A stretch of DNA of 64,000 bases from Oegoconia quadripuncta (Eukaryota > Arthropoda > Insecta > Lepidoptera > Autostichidae): contig OX438757.1 of assembly GCA_949316235.1 (NCBI GenBank), forward strand, positions 18,500,005 to 18,564,004. The letters run 5' to 3'. Position numbers and translations under genes: made by a program. Position 1 is the first letter of the stretch. Each line of letters opens with the position of its first letter. The notes beneath the pieces were generated by a model, which had not been told where the DNA came from, searched no databases, and worked only from the letters and a program-made list of their open reading frames with translations. Of this stretch, positions 31,703-42,455 are shown in pieces.

Positions 31703-31748
31703 AGATTAACGAAGGAAAAAAACTCCAATTTCATAGGTAAAGACCCAA
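31703..31748 (+). repeat. Second copy of the MITE D right terminus
   Basis: GATTAACGAAGGAAAAAAAC, then TCCAATTTCATAGGTAAAGA and CCCAATA, repeats 31432-31479 almost exactly. Confidence 0.85.
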
Positions 31749-31750
31749 TA

Positions 31751-32115
31751 CATAACTAACTAATTAAACTTTTCCGATTATATTTGGGGTAACTCTGACC
31801 ACCTCATTTGGGAAGGCCATGGCGTTATGTATTAACGGTCAGGGATTACGGGTAAATCTACAATGTATACAAATTAATAGAAAACCAATATACAATAAAC
31901 ACTTTAATGTACACAGAGGCGCATAATTGGACACTGATTGAAACGTAATTAGTTTGCTGACAATTACACACTATAATAGAGACTATTAATGTTTTTATTG
32001 AGCATTACAATTAAAGTATAATACACTAATATACATATTTAATAATGCTATAGAATTCCTAGCATGGCAGCGATAATTCTGTATGATGACGAGATAGGTG
32101 TCACTTAAATGGAGG
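31751..32115. other. No recognised feature
   Basis: AT-rich, no frame or repeat that I can match. Confidence 0.4.
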
Positions 32116-32438
32116 AAACCGCCTCCGTGGCTCAATGTAAACAACAGAGCGTTTACGAATCAGAGGTCGCGGGGTTCGATCCCCAGCGGGGTACATGTTT
32201 AGTACTCGGTTTGGTTGGTGGTAGGGCATTTTAAATGTCCGGCTAGCTAGCTACCACCAGCTTATCTAAATTTGCCGCCAAATAGCAATGTTAATAGCAT
32301 TGTTGTGTTCCGGTTGTCAGAGATAAGATAGCCAGTTCCCCAAATATTTCGGTTTCCGGCTCAGTACGCTTCCATCTTCGGCCACTTAACCTCAGGTGTG
32401 ATTGAGGTCAAGTGCTAACCCGTTGTGCATAAAAAAAA
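32116..32438 (+). mobile_element. SINE family C, full length
   Basis: From AACCGCCTCCGTGGCTCAAT to GTTGTGCATAAAAAAAA. One extra G in the B box (CGCGGGGTTCGATCCCC). GTGCTAACCC subfamily. Confidence 0.87.
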
Positions 32439-32487
32439 TGATAACATTTAAAGACCCAACAAACAAGTATAAAAATGAGTATTTAAA

Positions 32488-32647
32488 GACCAGTTGTTGT
32501 AGTGGATAGTGAGCTCTCAGCGCAACCAACACGGTTGCGGGTTTGAATCGAACTGGAGGTAAATGTTTGTGTGATGAATACGAAAATTTAGTCCCGAGTC
32601 ATGGATGTTTATATAAAATTTATGTACTATATGTTTATCCGTTATAT
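32488..32647 (+). mobile_element. SINE family B, left part (split by LINE E)
   Basis: GACCAGTTGTTGTAGTGGAT opens a head with several changes and a damaged B box (GGGTTTGAATCG). It continues to TTATCCGTTATA. Confidence 0.8.
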
Positions 32648-33111
32648 AAAATAGCATCATTTAGGAAAAATAGTGATAAACATGATGTCAATGAGTCGCC
32701 TCCGAAAGTCAGTTATTCATTCAAAGGGTTTTGTATACTCTTTTTCAATAAGGTTCCTGTTAATATACATAATCTTCTTTTCAATAAATTTAAAGATACC
32801 ATAAAACAGAAACTTATTAAGAAAGCATAATATAAAATGTCAGATTATTTAGATGGTAAACATTCCTGGACATAATCAGCTCGTTCGCATAACCACGCTT
32901 TTTTACAATTAATAATGAAATTATTGTGCCTTTTTGAAATATAAAAACCTTCGTTTTAAAAGAGCAACCTCTCTAGATTCTTGCTTGTTCTTCTTAGGGA
33001 AAAATTGCGTTTGAACAAGCAGTAGCCTTAAAAATGTAAAATCTGACTATTTTAAGTGTACCCTGTGTACCTACAAAACAAAGCATTTTTGATTTGATTT
33101 GATTTGATTTG
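32648..33111 (+). mobile_element. LINE family E 3' end inside SINE B
   Basis: The last roughly 60 codons (broken), UTR, and a (TTTGA)n tail at 33085-33111. The flanks GTTATATA and GATATAG suggest a short target duplication. 5'-truncated to about 460 bp. Confidence 0.8.
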
Positions 33112-33195
33112 ATATAGTATCCATAGTACAAGCTTTGCTGAGTTCGGAACTAGATGATTGGTGTAACTGTCCGAAATAATTATCATTTATTACTA
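33112..33195 (+). mobile_element. SINE family B, right part
   Basis: TAGTATCCATAGTACAAGCT continues the family B body to GTCCGAAATAATTAT. Confidence 0.8.
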
Positions 33196-33688
33196 TTTCT
33201 TAACTCAGCAATAATCCTAATCGCAAAGATTTAATTAAAAAACATTGAATTACCCTGATCCTATCGTTATAAATATAGTTTTTTTTTTCAACGGCGTATA
33301 ATTTCCAATCAGTTAAGAGATCTGGGAGGCAGCTTGTTCTGCAATTAGCACGAGACCTGCTAAAAGCCTCAAGAGCATTGTTACGATGCGTACAAAATTA
33401 TCGTGTCTTCAATCTGAGACGTGTGGATACGTGTTGTCGTATCAAAATGGCGGATCTTGCACATTTAACTGTCAAGTTTTTGGTTGTTTCAATGGATTAA
33501 TTAGGATTTTCGGTCTCATTATTTTTATCGATTGTTCTTTTAAAAGGTTTTGGGGTTTTACATTAACAATGCAGTCATTATTATTAAGGATCGTTCCGTA
33601 AAAATTTTGGTATTATGATGCACCTCTGCTATTCTTATGTACGATTAGGTTTAGCTTTTTGCTGTACATTTCTCAAGAAACTTCTTAC
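33196..33688. other. No recognised feature
   Basis: A 71-codon frame at 33386-33601 has no recognisable motif. Confidence 0.4.
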
Positions 33689-33876
33689 CACGTACGACCA
33701 CCCTGTGGAACGGACTTCCGGCAGCGGTATTCCCGAACGAGTACGACATTGGAACCTTCAAGAAACGAGCCTACAATTTCCTCAAAGGCCGGCAACGCAT
33801 CTGTGACCCTTTTGGTGTTGCTTTCCATCAGGTGCCCGCATGATCGTTTGCCGCCCTTTCATATAAAAAAAAAAAG
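33689..33876 (+). mobile_element. LINE family T 3' end with coding remnant
   Basis: Reads [20 protein letters not shown] and [19 protein letters not shown] before the UTR and A run. The fullest family T copy here. A Jockey-type carboxyl end. Confidence 0.75.
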
Positions 33877-33954
33877 CTTTTAGTATAAGCAAATGTATAC
33901 AGCAATTGTATACAACGTTAAATACCCTTGGACATATAATATCTTTGGTACTAT

Positions 33955-34195
33955 AACTTGTGTGGAATAACTTTATCGGGGTAATTTGTTTATCCCGCGG
34001 GAACTACTCACTTTATCGGGATAAAAAATATCTAGTCCTATTCCAGGGTATAAATATAAATAATATGAAAATATATAAAATTTGGTGCATATGCAGAACC
34101 TATACACCAAATTTCATACAATTCCGTTCAATCATTTCGCCGTGATTGTGCAACAAACAAACATCCAAACTTTCGCTATAATACTATAATATTAG
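33955..34195 (+). repeat. Family K repeat
   Basis: TATCCCGCGGGAACTACTCA, ACCAAATTTCATACAATTCC and AACAAACAAACATCCAAACT are in the order of a very common lepidopteran interspersed repeat. Element class not determined. Confidence 0.5.
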
Positions 34196-34273
34196 TTAGA
34201 TGAACATGTCCAAGGCTCGGAAGGTGCCTATGGAGAGTATGATCACATCAGCCAGCGTCACCAGGGAGTATAT

Positions 34274-34496
34274 TCTCTAACGAAAATAGCTTCGGACAGC
34301 CGTAACTTCGGGCTTTTTCTTTTGCAGTTTCCTACGTCAATCATACCAATCGTCATTATTTTACATTTATTGTATATAGTTGGACATTACAAGTTAGTAC
34401 GGAACGCAAGGAACGTCTGAAGTTATGCAAATAAAGGATTCTTAGCAAAACGAAAAAGTCCGAAGTTACGGCCGTCCGAAGCTATTTTCGTTAGAG
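34274..34496. mobile_element. Short MITE with about 45-bp inverted ends
   Basis: CTCTAACGAAAATAGCTTCG at the left is inverted as CGAAGCTATTTTCGTTAGAG at the right, with further pairing (GCCGTAACTTCGG with CCGAAGTTACGGC). 223 bp, no coding potential. Target duplication unclear. Confidence 0.75.
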
Positions 34497-34805
34497 AGTA
34501 CAACCCTGATGTGGGAATGTACATTCGTGCTTAATGAGAGGTGCCACAGTCAAGAAATTCAGGATGTTCAGGGAAAACTGGAGAAGTGATAATCATCACA
34601 ATCCAACTACAAATAGATAGTGGTTTAGTTCTCTGCCTAATAATAAATGGGATTTTAGTTGTGTGAAATTTCGCTCGAAAAAAGCGCCAAGTTAGCAAGC
34701 CATTGCACAGGAATTAAAGTGTGTAATGGATAAATTGTAAATTTTGGAAACTTCTGAGGAACTAAGATATACAAAGCATATATGATATCTACATAATATC
34801 ACGGC
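34497..34805. other. No recognised feature
   Basis: May continue an old LINE-like sequence split by the MITE (34200-34272 and 34497-34600), but no frame convinces. Confidence 0.3.
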
Positions 34806-35040
34806 AAAGTTCAAACTTCATACTTCAAGCATTTATTTCAACATAAGATACATGATATCATTTATTGAATGTCGATTTAAATCTACTGGAAATAAAAAAA
34901 GTTTTATTGCATTTATCTGTCAGTCGGTATGTCCAAGCTACCACCGCTTCAGAAAGGGAAATGGTCTGTGAGAAAAGAAGCAAGAAACCCACAGGTTCAT
35001 TGTTGTCCTCTTTTTTTATAAAATATATAACTAATACAAT
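34806..35040 (-). repeat. Family G retroelement 3' end
   Basis: TTCAAACTTCATACTTCAAG, CATTTATTTCAACATAAGAT and GTATGTCCAAGCTACCACCG match 52905-53100 closely, in the same orientation. Confidence 0.6.
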
Positions 35041-35159
35041 TTTATAATTTTGGGGAGCTGGTCGAAGTACACCAAGCGTGTTTGTCATTCAGGTAGTCAC
35101 TAATTTTGTAATAACCTTTTTTGCTAATGTTATTTTGACATGATTTTAATTTTTTTCTC

Positions 35160-35230
35160 AGTTAGATATAGCGGCATATATCCCAAATGGGGTGGGCAAG
35201 GATATCCCAAATTTTTAAAGGACAACGCTT
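35160..35230. repeat. Family N fragment
   Basis: CGGCATATATCCCAAATGGG and GTGGGCAAGGATAT resemble 4790-4830. Confidence 0.35.
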
Positions 35231-35321
35231 GAAACAACATGCACACGCACAGTGCACATTTCGAAACATACAGAAATACATACGTGATATATGTGTGCTC
35301 ATTGCCGTTAAACGTGCAAAT

Positions 35322-35472
35322 GTTTTTTTTTATGCACAACGGGTTATCACTTGACCTCAATCACGCCTGATGTTAAGTGAAGATGAGGCCGAAGGTGGAA
35401 GCGTATACTGACCCGGAAATATAAATATTTGGGGAACTGGCTATCTTATCTCTGACAACCGGAACACAACAT
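35322..35472 (-). mobile_element. SINE family C, 3' half
   Basis: From the A-run end (TTTTTTTTATGCACAACGGG) to CAACCGGAACACAAC. The head is missing. Confidence 0.8.
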
Positions 35473-35589
35473 GTGTTTGACTGTTTTTTTGGTGTAAATC
35501 ATCGCCATTAATATACCCACAGAAAGAGATGAGTTGTTTTTATTCTTTTTACGTGCCGAAACGACACGGCACTAAAATAAACATTATTT

Positions 35590-35888
35590 TCATCATGCCA
35601 GCCAGTAACATCCCACTGCCCCTGCAGTGGCCTATATCATAGGCCTTCCCTCGTATAACGAGGGAGTATGGGCTCCACCAAGCTGGCCTATGTGGCTTGG
35701 GGGCTTCACATGCCTTAGCATTTTTATTTCTCAGGCATGCAGGTTTTCTCACGATGTTTTCCTTCATCGTTTAAGAGCAGGCGAATAAATGCACATATGT
35801 AATTAAATTAAATTTAAAAACTCATTGGTAAATGGCCTGCCTGGGTATCGAACACGGACGGTCTTAACCGCTGAGCCACTGACGCTCT
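35590..35888 (-). mobile_element. SINE family V with tRNA-like head
   Basis: The minus strand begins AGAGCGTCAGTGGCTCAGCG (A box TGGCTCAGCGG) with GTTCGATACCC as B box. The body contains an inverted pair (CTTCCCTCG and CGAGGGAG), and the 3' side resembles 24862-24960. The only copy of this head in the window. Confidence 0.6.
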
Positions 35889-36391
35889 TTAAACATTATT
35901 CCAGTACCATTTTAAACCAGTGCATTGTCAAAACTCTACACGACAGTGAAAAAGGCACTGACTGATTTATTAGCGATCTCGCTCCGATTTATGCATTGCC
36001 GCTTGCAGCACATTAATTAGAACTCGGCAAAAAAAAATGTCCGACATCTTTGTTCGAAAAACAATCGTCATGGTCAATAACTGAATTTCCGGCGTATATA
36101 CTTAATTATAAACTAATTTTTGTTTCTAAAGTTGTTTGAAGATAACAAAAGCCCATTAATAATCCTTGATTGCTACATGGCTAATGCGTTTTGAGGTTGA
36201 AACCTGGAACAAAGGAATCTACATCGATAAATATTATTCAGGTATACCTGCATCAGACCACAATAAAACAGTAAACATACGTAATTCTTATGGTGTAACT
36301 TCATATAGTATATTGTTAAAGTTAATGAGTTTTTGTAGAAGGAGAAAGTACCAACCAGTATTACAATGACACCACCTCCGTTATTATTATT
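35889..36391. other. No recognised feature
   Basis: AT-rich. The 67-codon frame at 36166 has no motif. Confidence 0.4.
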
Positions 36392-36706
36392 TAACCGCCT
36401 TCGTGGCTCAATGTAAACAACATCGGGTTTACGATTCGGAGGTCGCGGGTTCGATCCCCAGCGGGGTACATGTTTAAGTACTCGGTTTGGTTGGTGGTAG
36501 GGCATTTTAAATGTCCGCCTGACTAACTACCACGATCATATCTAAATCTGCCGCCAAGCAGCAATGTTAATAGCATTGTTGTATTCCGGCTGTCAGAGAT
36601 AAGATAGCTAGTCCCTCAAATGTGTTGGGGTTTCCGGGTCAGTACGCTTCCACCTTCGACCTCATCTTCACTTAACATCAGGTGTGATTGAGGTCAAGTA
36701 CGATCA
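36392..36706 (+). mobile_element. SINE family C, nearly full length
   Basis: From AACCGCCTTCGTGGCTCAAT to GAGGTCAAGTACG. The last roughly 15 bp are replaced by the tail of a family A SINE. GTACG subfamily. Confidence 0.85.
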
Positions 36707-36711
36707 AGTAG

Positions 36712-36744
36712 ATGGCGATGTGTGTATGTCTAAGGATATTTATA
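36712..36744 (+). repeat. SINE family A 3' fragment
   Basis: AGTAGATGGCGATGTGTGTA, then TGTCTAAGGATATTTA, equals the end of the A copy at 37161-37445. Only 33 bp. Confidence 0.65.
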
Positions 36745-36746
36745 TA

Positions 36747-37156
36747 TTAGGTCCTTACCTATGAAATTGGCGTTTTGTATGAAGAATTTCATTAAGACTG
36801 TTTTCTCCATACAAACATTATTGTTTTTTTTGGGAACGGCAAATCCAAATTTAGCTAAAATTTGTGTGTATTATCGGATAACATTAAGTTAAGTATAGGC
36901 AGCGTTAATTTTTAAAAGGAACCGCTTTATAAAAGTTTCAGGGAATCTAAGAGATGATTATGGGAAGCACATGAAAAGAGCTCTGTTCAATTTTTTTCTG
37001 TGATTTAGCCCAGAAATTAAAAAAATATTTCATGTCTTAAAATAATATTAAATTTTTCAAATAAAAAACAAATTTGGATATAGCTGTGAAAATCGCAGGA
37101 ATTGGTACATATGATTAACGATGAAAAAATCTCCAATTTCATAAGTAAAGACCCAA
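36747..37156 (+). mobile_element. MITE family D, complete
   Basis: From TTAGGTCCTTACCTATGAAA to AGTAAAGACCCAA, with TA on both sides (36745-36746 and 37157-37158). Small deletions in the middle. Confidence 0.88.
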
Positions 37157-37160
37157 TATA

Positions 37161-37445
37161 ACAACGACCTGTTTGGTGTAATGGTTAGCAACTCTGACCA
37201 CTATACCAAAAGGTTGCGGGTTCGAATCCCGCTAGGGGCATATGTTTGTGTGATGAATACGGACATGTGTACCCGAGTTATGGATGTTTTCATTTATAAT
37301 AAGTATTTATTTACAAAAAAAATGTATTTATGTATTATATCAACCATCTGGTATCCACAACACAAGCATATAGTTGCTTACTGTGGAACTAGATGGCGCT
37401 GTGTGTATGTCTAAGGATATTTATTTATTATTATTATTATTATTA
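37161..37445 (+). mobile_element. SINE family A, full length
   Basis: Intact A and B boxes (TGGTGTAATGG, GGGTTCGAATCCC) and a TATTATTATTATTATTATT tail. The variant end TGTCTAAGGATAT is close to the copies at 42176 and 53305. Confidence 0.9.
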
Positions 37446-37469
37446 TATGTACCAAATTACCAAAAAATA

Positions 37470-37903
37470 TTAATAAGGAATTAAGACAAACTTGCAGGTC
37501 ACATAAGTCGCCTCCGCAAAGTCAGTAATTCAATCAAGGGGTTATGTATACGCTTTTTCAATAAGGTGATATACAAAATCTTCCTCTCAATAAATTTAAA
37601 GATACTATAAAACAGAAACTTATTAACAAAGGATATTATAAAATATCAGACTATTTAGATGATGGTCATCCCTGGACATAATCAGATCATTCGCATGCCA
37701 GGCTATGTCACAACTAATAATTAAATATAAAAACCTTTTTATAACATAAAACCTGTTTTTAAGAGAGCAACCCTTCGAGTTTCTTGCTTGTTCTTCTTCT
37801 CAAGGGAAAATTGCATTTTGAACAAGCAGTAACATAAATAATGTAAAATTGACTAATTTAAGTGAACCTGTGTGCCTACAAAATAAAGCTTTTTCGACTT
37901 TGA
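37470..37903 (+). mobile_element. LINE family E 3' end
   Basis: Broken last codons (AACTTGCAGGTCACATAAGT, TCCTCTCAATAAATTTAAAG), UTR, and an AAATAAAGCTTTTTCGACTT end with a degenerate tail. Confidence 0.7.
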
Positions 37904-38169
37904 CTGGCCGGTCCATCGCACCATTCTGGAGAAGGCATTAATTTTTTTTAATAAATTACTATTATCTTATTTGTAACCTCAAAATTATTTCTCCCAAAGT
38001 TTAAACGAGAACTCAAATAGAATTGAAAACATAAATAAGCTTTGTTGTAAATAAAAACTCAGCAGACCGAAGTCACTCCTAACTTAACGATGTCGCATTT
38101 AAAAACTTGAATGACAAAAAAAAAGCATAATCCCGTCTTAAAAATATACTATCAAGTAAGAGTTGGTCT

Positions 38170-38320
38170 CGTGACATGTGGGTTTCGTACCGTCTGCGTC
38201 TATAACTATTATTCATTTTATAACTGTCTCATTATCTTCTTATACTGGTCCTAATTTATTTCGGATCGGCGCAGTACCTACGGCTTCTTCTTCCAATCTC
38301 CTCTATTAGCTGTTATTTTT
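38170..38320 (-). repeat. RTE-like LINE, part 1 (split by SINE C)
   Basis: CTAATTTATTTCGGATCGGC, GCAGTACCTACGGCTTCTTC and CCAATCTCCTCTATTAGCTG fit the inverse of an RTE-type coding end and are followed, across the SINE, by clearer coding remnant at 38638. Confidence 0.45.
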
Positions 38321-38324
38321 TTTT

Positions 38325-38634
38325 TATGCACGACTCGTTCGTACTTGACCTCAATCACACCTGATGTTAAGTGAAGACGAGATTGAAGGTGGAAGCGTAC
38401 TGACCCGGAAACCCCAACACATTTGGGGGACTGGCTATCTTATCTTTGACCACAGGAACACAACAATGCTATTAACATTGCTGCTTGGCGGCAGATTTAG
38501 ATAAGATGGTGGTAGCTAGCCAGGCGGACATTTAAAAAGCCCTACCACCAACCAAACCGAGTACTTAAACATGTACCTCGCTGGGGATCGAACCTGCGAC
38601 CAAACCTTTGTTTACATTGAGCCATGGAAGCGGT
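38325..38634 (-). mobile_element. SINE family C, full length with head lesion
   Basis: From TTTTTTTTATGCACGACTCG to GAGCCATGGAAGCGGTT. About 15 bp lost near the B box side of the head (CGACCAAACC). GTACGA subfamily. Confidence 0.84.
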
Positions 38635-38637
38635 TAC

Positions 38638-39010
38638 CTCATCATTCACGCCCTTTTCATTCATATCACCCTTCACACAATCCTTTCATCTATTCCGTGG
38701 TATTCCTCTTCCTTTTCAACCATCAACATCCATATTCATCACGCTCTTAGTAACAGCATTTCCCTTCTCATAACATGTCCATACCAAGCCAAACGATTTC
38801 CTTTCAATTTTTCTGTGACGGGTACCACTTTCAAACTCCCTCTTACATACTCATTCCTTATTTTATCCATCCTCGTCACTCCACTCATGCATCCTAACAT
38901 TCTCATCTCTGCTGAATGCAATTTTCTTTCATCCATCTTCTTCATATCATATTGTAACCGTCTGATCAGCATTGTGTTTGTCCGGACGAATCTTAGTAAG
39001 GCGATTCTGA
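38638..39010 (-). pseudogene. RTE-like reverse transcriptase carboxyl remnant
   Basis: The minus strand reads VRTNTMLIRRLQYDMKKMDE, HSAEMRMLGCMSGVTRMDKI, RNEYVRGSLKVVPVTEKLKG and NRLAWYGHVMRR, typical of the region after the RTE-type polymerase core. The frame is lost beyond that. SINE C sits just downstream on the coding strand. Confidence 0.65.
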
Positions 39011-40111
39011 TTTGAGTGCAATATATTTTTCTCAAACATGCATGGAAATATTGTCATTACTTTCGAAAAAAGAACACGCGAAGTATCTAATTTACGGACA
39101 GCGAAAAATAAATCCATTGCAGGAGCGTTTTTTGAATTTGGAACATTACAACGCTCCAGCAATGTTGTATGAAACGGCGTGCTGGGGTTATTATATACTC
39201 TTTGATTGGATCTCTTTTATCATTCTTGGCATACCAAAATCTCTTGGCTTAGTACAATTTGCGTTCACGTGGCTGTATGCGTAAATGCGGTTGCCTTTCG
39301 GCACAGATGATAAATAGAAAATAGGCGATAAAGCTGAAAATTCGTCTTGATTTGTTATTTAAATATTTATTATTTCCCTGCATTCTTTTGAGAAAAGCAC
39401 TATATATGCCTCGGCGGAAATGGCAATTGCCTGTCTCGTATTAGTGAAGTCCTCGCCTACGGCTCGGCCTTCAAACTCATACTCGACCTGCAATTGCCTA
39501 TTTCCCGGCCTTTGCAATAATTTACTATTATATCAAAGACGAGATGATGGGACAGTTTCGCAGCCAGCCATGTTTTTGGTGAATTTAGACTCTCGAGGTT
39601 ATTGTTTTCACCTTTCGAGCCCTCAACCCTCAAAACAAATACTCGTAAATAAACATTCCGAAGTTTCGACAAGAACAGTTTTGAATTCTCAGTGCAGTCT
39701 AGTCTGAAACACGATTTAAATGCAAATCAAAGCTCGTTTTCATGAAATAATCCACTCCATTAGCAAATATATTGACTTTTTTTTACTCTCAACCCCTTAA
39801 GTCTTAAAGCGAAGTCAAAGGCACTTTGTTTTACTTAAACCGGGGTTAAGTTAAAGTTTCCTAGCTATCTGCTATTAGCATAAAGTTAAGAAAAGTTCGA
39901 GGCGAAGTCTTATAGAGTTTGCCTGAAATTGATAACATACAACCAGATTTTGTGTCGGCTTCCTAGTAATTTATAGGCGGTGGACGAAATTTTTATTAGC
40001 TCGAGCAACTTTACGATAGAGATAAAAAGGAAGGGTTTTAAGGACTTTAATTCAGTAATTTTGAAGGAGACGGTAGTAACTGTCAGATATTTATCTTTCT
40101 ACATTCATTCA
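39011..40111. other. No recognised gene or repeat
   Basis: The 90-codon frame at 39012-39284 has no recognisable domain. AATGGCAATTGCC at about 39418 and CAATTGCC at about 39493 are short shared words. Possibly host intergenic sequence. Confidence 0.4.
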
Positions 40112-40209
40112 GGACGTCCAATTGGTGTAGTGGAAAGTGGTACTTGGCAGCGACACCAAAGGTTGCGGATACGCATCCCGCGAGGGGTAAGTGTTTATGT
40201 GATGAATAC
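40112..40209 (+). mobile_element. SINE family B head only
   Basis: GGACGTCCAATTGGTGTAGT, then GGTTGCGGATACGCATCCCG (a damaged B box) and GAGGGGTAAGTGTTTATGTG. Older and more diverged than the other B copies. Confidence 0.65.
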
Positions 40210-40540
40210 TATGGTCTATGTCAAGGAGTATAGTAACTATTTACCGAGAAGGAGTGGCAACTCCGTGGTTAAATTTGCATGTATAGACAGTGCTGCTGCC
40301 AGCGATTGGTTGAGGAATTAAATCTATCTGTACATACCTACGTATACTGATTATATAGGTAGAAACTGGGTTTAGAAATAGGTATTGTTGTTTATGAGGA
40401 AATTTTTATTTCTCATAACTAATTTCTTTAAATTAGCTATGAAAAACAAGTATAACAAAAACAAACAACAAATTAACAAAAATCTGAACTTTTACAAAAA
40501 CTTTCAAACGGAAATCGACGTTGACTGATAGCTCGACATG

Positions 40541-40800
40541 ACACCACCCACCGGTAAGATGGCGGCTGCTGCCACAGAACACTAATAACGGTTAGTTCGT
40601 CAACCGCAGTTCAGAGGTCGCAGTCTGCCATGAAAATTGATGACATTTGAAGTGTGCCCCCCCTGGTCTATGTTCAGCATGACCCACCTCCACACCCTCC
40701 CACTGCAACTCCTGTAGCCAGAATCAACAGCGGTACAGCTGAACGTCGCCTGCTGAAAGTAAGCGTGTCCCGAGAAAAGACTTTACGCTACCTTGGGCCC
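40541..40800. other. GC-richer segment of unknown origin
   Basis: Stands out in composition (CACCCACCGGTAAGATGGCG; CCACACCCTCCCACTGCAAC) and ends in AAGAAGAAGAAAAA, like a retroposed end. A frame translating to NSGTAERRLLKVSVSREKTL has no assignment. Confidence 0.3.
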
Positions 40801-40864
40801 CAAGAAGAAGAAAAAGGGGTTTAAAGAAAGAATAATAAAATTGTTTCCTCCTTCCCCTTTATAA

Positions 40865-41000
40865 ATAAGAGTGTAGCCAGAGAAAAGCAAAAACCCTCGT
40901 ATGAGGTTAAAATTAAATAGGAAAAGGGGACTGAGTGAGGCTCAGTCCCTAATGAGTATAGAATACACCACGGACGGCGCCAAGGGGCGCAGTGAGTTCT
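40865..41000 (+). repeat. Family I-like fragment
   Basis: GAGTGTAGCCAGAGAAAAGC and ATACACCACGGACGGCGCC resemble 26505-26600. Confidence 0.35.
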
Positions 41001-41003
41001 TGG

Positions 41004-41188
41004 TAAGTAGCGGGTTCGATCCTCAGCGGGGTACATGTTTAAGTACTCGGTTTGGTTGGTGGCAGGGCATTTTAAATGTCCGCCTGGCTAGCTACTACCA
41101 TCTTATCTAAATCTGCCGCCAAGCAGCAATGTTAATAGCATTGTTGTGTTCCGGTTGTCAGAGATAAGATAGCCAGTCCCCCAAATTG
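41004..41188 (+). mobile_element. SINE family C, internal part
   Basis: Starts in the B box (AGCGGGTTCGATCCTCAGCG) and stops at AGCCAGTCCCCCAAAT. The A box and 3' end are missing. Confidence 0.8.
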
Positions 41189-41239
41189 GTCTATCTTCAG
41201 CAGTAGATGTCCTGTATCTGATGTGATAATGATTTAAGT

Positions 41240-41432
41240 TTTAAGTCCCAAATTAAGCAAAGCTTGTGCTATGCAAAGTAGATAAGGGATAAACATACAT
41301 ATATATTTATATAAACATCCATGACTCTGGAATAAATGATCATCACACAAAGATTTACTACTCGCGGGTTTCGAACCCACAACCGTTGGTTTCGCTGATA
41401 GGGTCACTATCCACTACACCAATCGGTCGTCA
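41240..41432 (-). mobile_element. SINE family B, full length, inverted
   Basis: Head at 41432 (CACCAATCGGTCGTC), B box with one inserted base (GCGGGTTTCGAACCC). Forms one end of an inverted duplication with 46135-47045. Confidence 0.85.
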
Positions 41433-41640
41433 AAATTATGGGAAAGAAGATAGTGTTTTCGATTTTAAAACTCAAAGTAAAGAGGAGTGAAATACAAAGC
41501 CTTTTTCACACACTTGAAATATAAAATAAACACACACACTTATAGATTCGATAGCTAATCAAACTTAAGATTTGATAGCTAATCAAAAGTGATTTTCGTT
41601 TCCAGGCCAATAAGGCCAAAGAAAAATATTTTTCAAATCC
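41433..41640 (-). repeat. Inverted duplicate of 46135-46812, short minisatellite
   Basis: AAAATTATGGGAAAGAAGAT, GTAAAGAGGAGTGAAATACA and ATTCGATAGCTAATCAAACT, then AGGCCAATAAGGCCAAAGAA, are the inverse of sequence on both sides of the long array at 46180-46710. Here only about two to three 23-bp units are present. Confidence 0.88.
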
Positions 41641-41699
41641 AATCTGAGACTACATATTTAATGCAATAAACTCGGAACTGTACAAAATCACCTAATTTT

Positions 41700-42175
41700 T
41701 TGTATCTATCTCATGTATGTATGTACGAGACTTGTATCTATTTATACAAGATATAAATGACCTCCCAGATACCATAACACATAAAACAAATTTATTCGCA
41801 GATGACACAACGCTCGTAGTAAGATGTGTAAATAGAGACACTTTTGAATCTAATATAAATAGAGCCTTAAATGATATTACTATGTGGTTAGCTGAAAATG
41901 ATTTGCAAATAAATATCGATTAAACTAAAATAATGAATTTTTAATCCTATAATTGTAATCCGGTAAAACTTGACATTCAAAACAATAATGATAAAATAGA
42001 GGAAACGGACATTATGGAATTCTTAGACATTGTTGTGGACAAACACCTAAGCTGGAAGGAACATGTTAATCCAGTTTGTAAAAAACTAGATCGATTTGTG
42101 TTTGCGCTAAAACGAATAAGACAAACAGTATCTGTGGAAGCAGCTTTTGCCGCATGTAATGGCTATGTGTCATAG
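41700..42175 (+). pseudogene. Jockey/CR1-type reverse transcriptase fragment
   Basis: Reads DINDLPDTITHKTNLFADDT (catalytic ADD box) and AENDLQINID, a stop at about 41922, then IMEFLDIVVDKHLSWKEHV and FALKRIRQTVSVEAAFAAC. The region is the palm-to-thumb part. Upstream motifs are absent, and a SINE interrupts the 3' side at 42176. Confidence 0.75.
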
Positions 42176-42455
42176 ATATAAATAATAATAATAATAAATA
42201 TCCTTGACAAACACACAGCGCCATCTAGTTCCACAGTAAGCAACTATAGGCTTGTGTTGTGGATACCAGATGGTTGATATACTACATAAATACATTTTTT
42301 TTTGTAAATAAATACTTATTATAAATGAAAACATCCATAACTCGGGTACACATGTCCGTATTCATCATACAAACATATGCCCCTAGCGGGATTCGAACCC
42401 GCAACCTTTTGGTATAGTGGTCAGAGTTGCTAACCACTACACCAAACAGGTCGTC
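42176..42455 (-). mobile_element. SINE family A, full length
   Basis: AATAATAATAATAATAAATA tail, intact B box (inverse GGGATTCGAACCCGC), and head ending CACCAAACAGGTCGTC. It interrupts the LINE fragment to its left. Confidence 0.9.

Noticed and set aside
39012..39284. 90-codon frame as a host gene
   Set aside because: No recognisable domain, no splice or codon-use evidence, and it begins inside a LINE-derived area.
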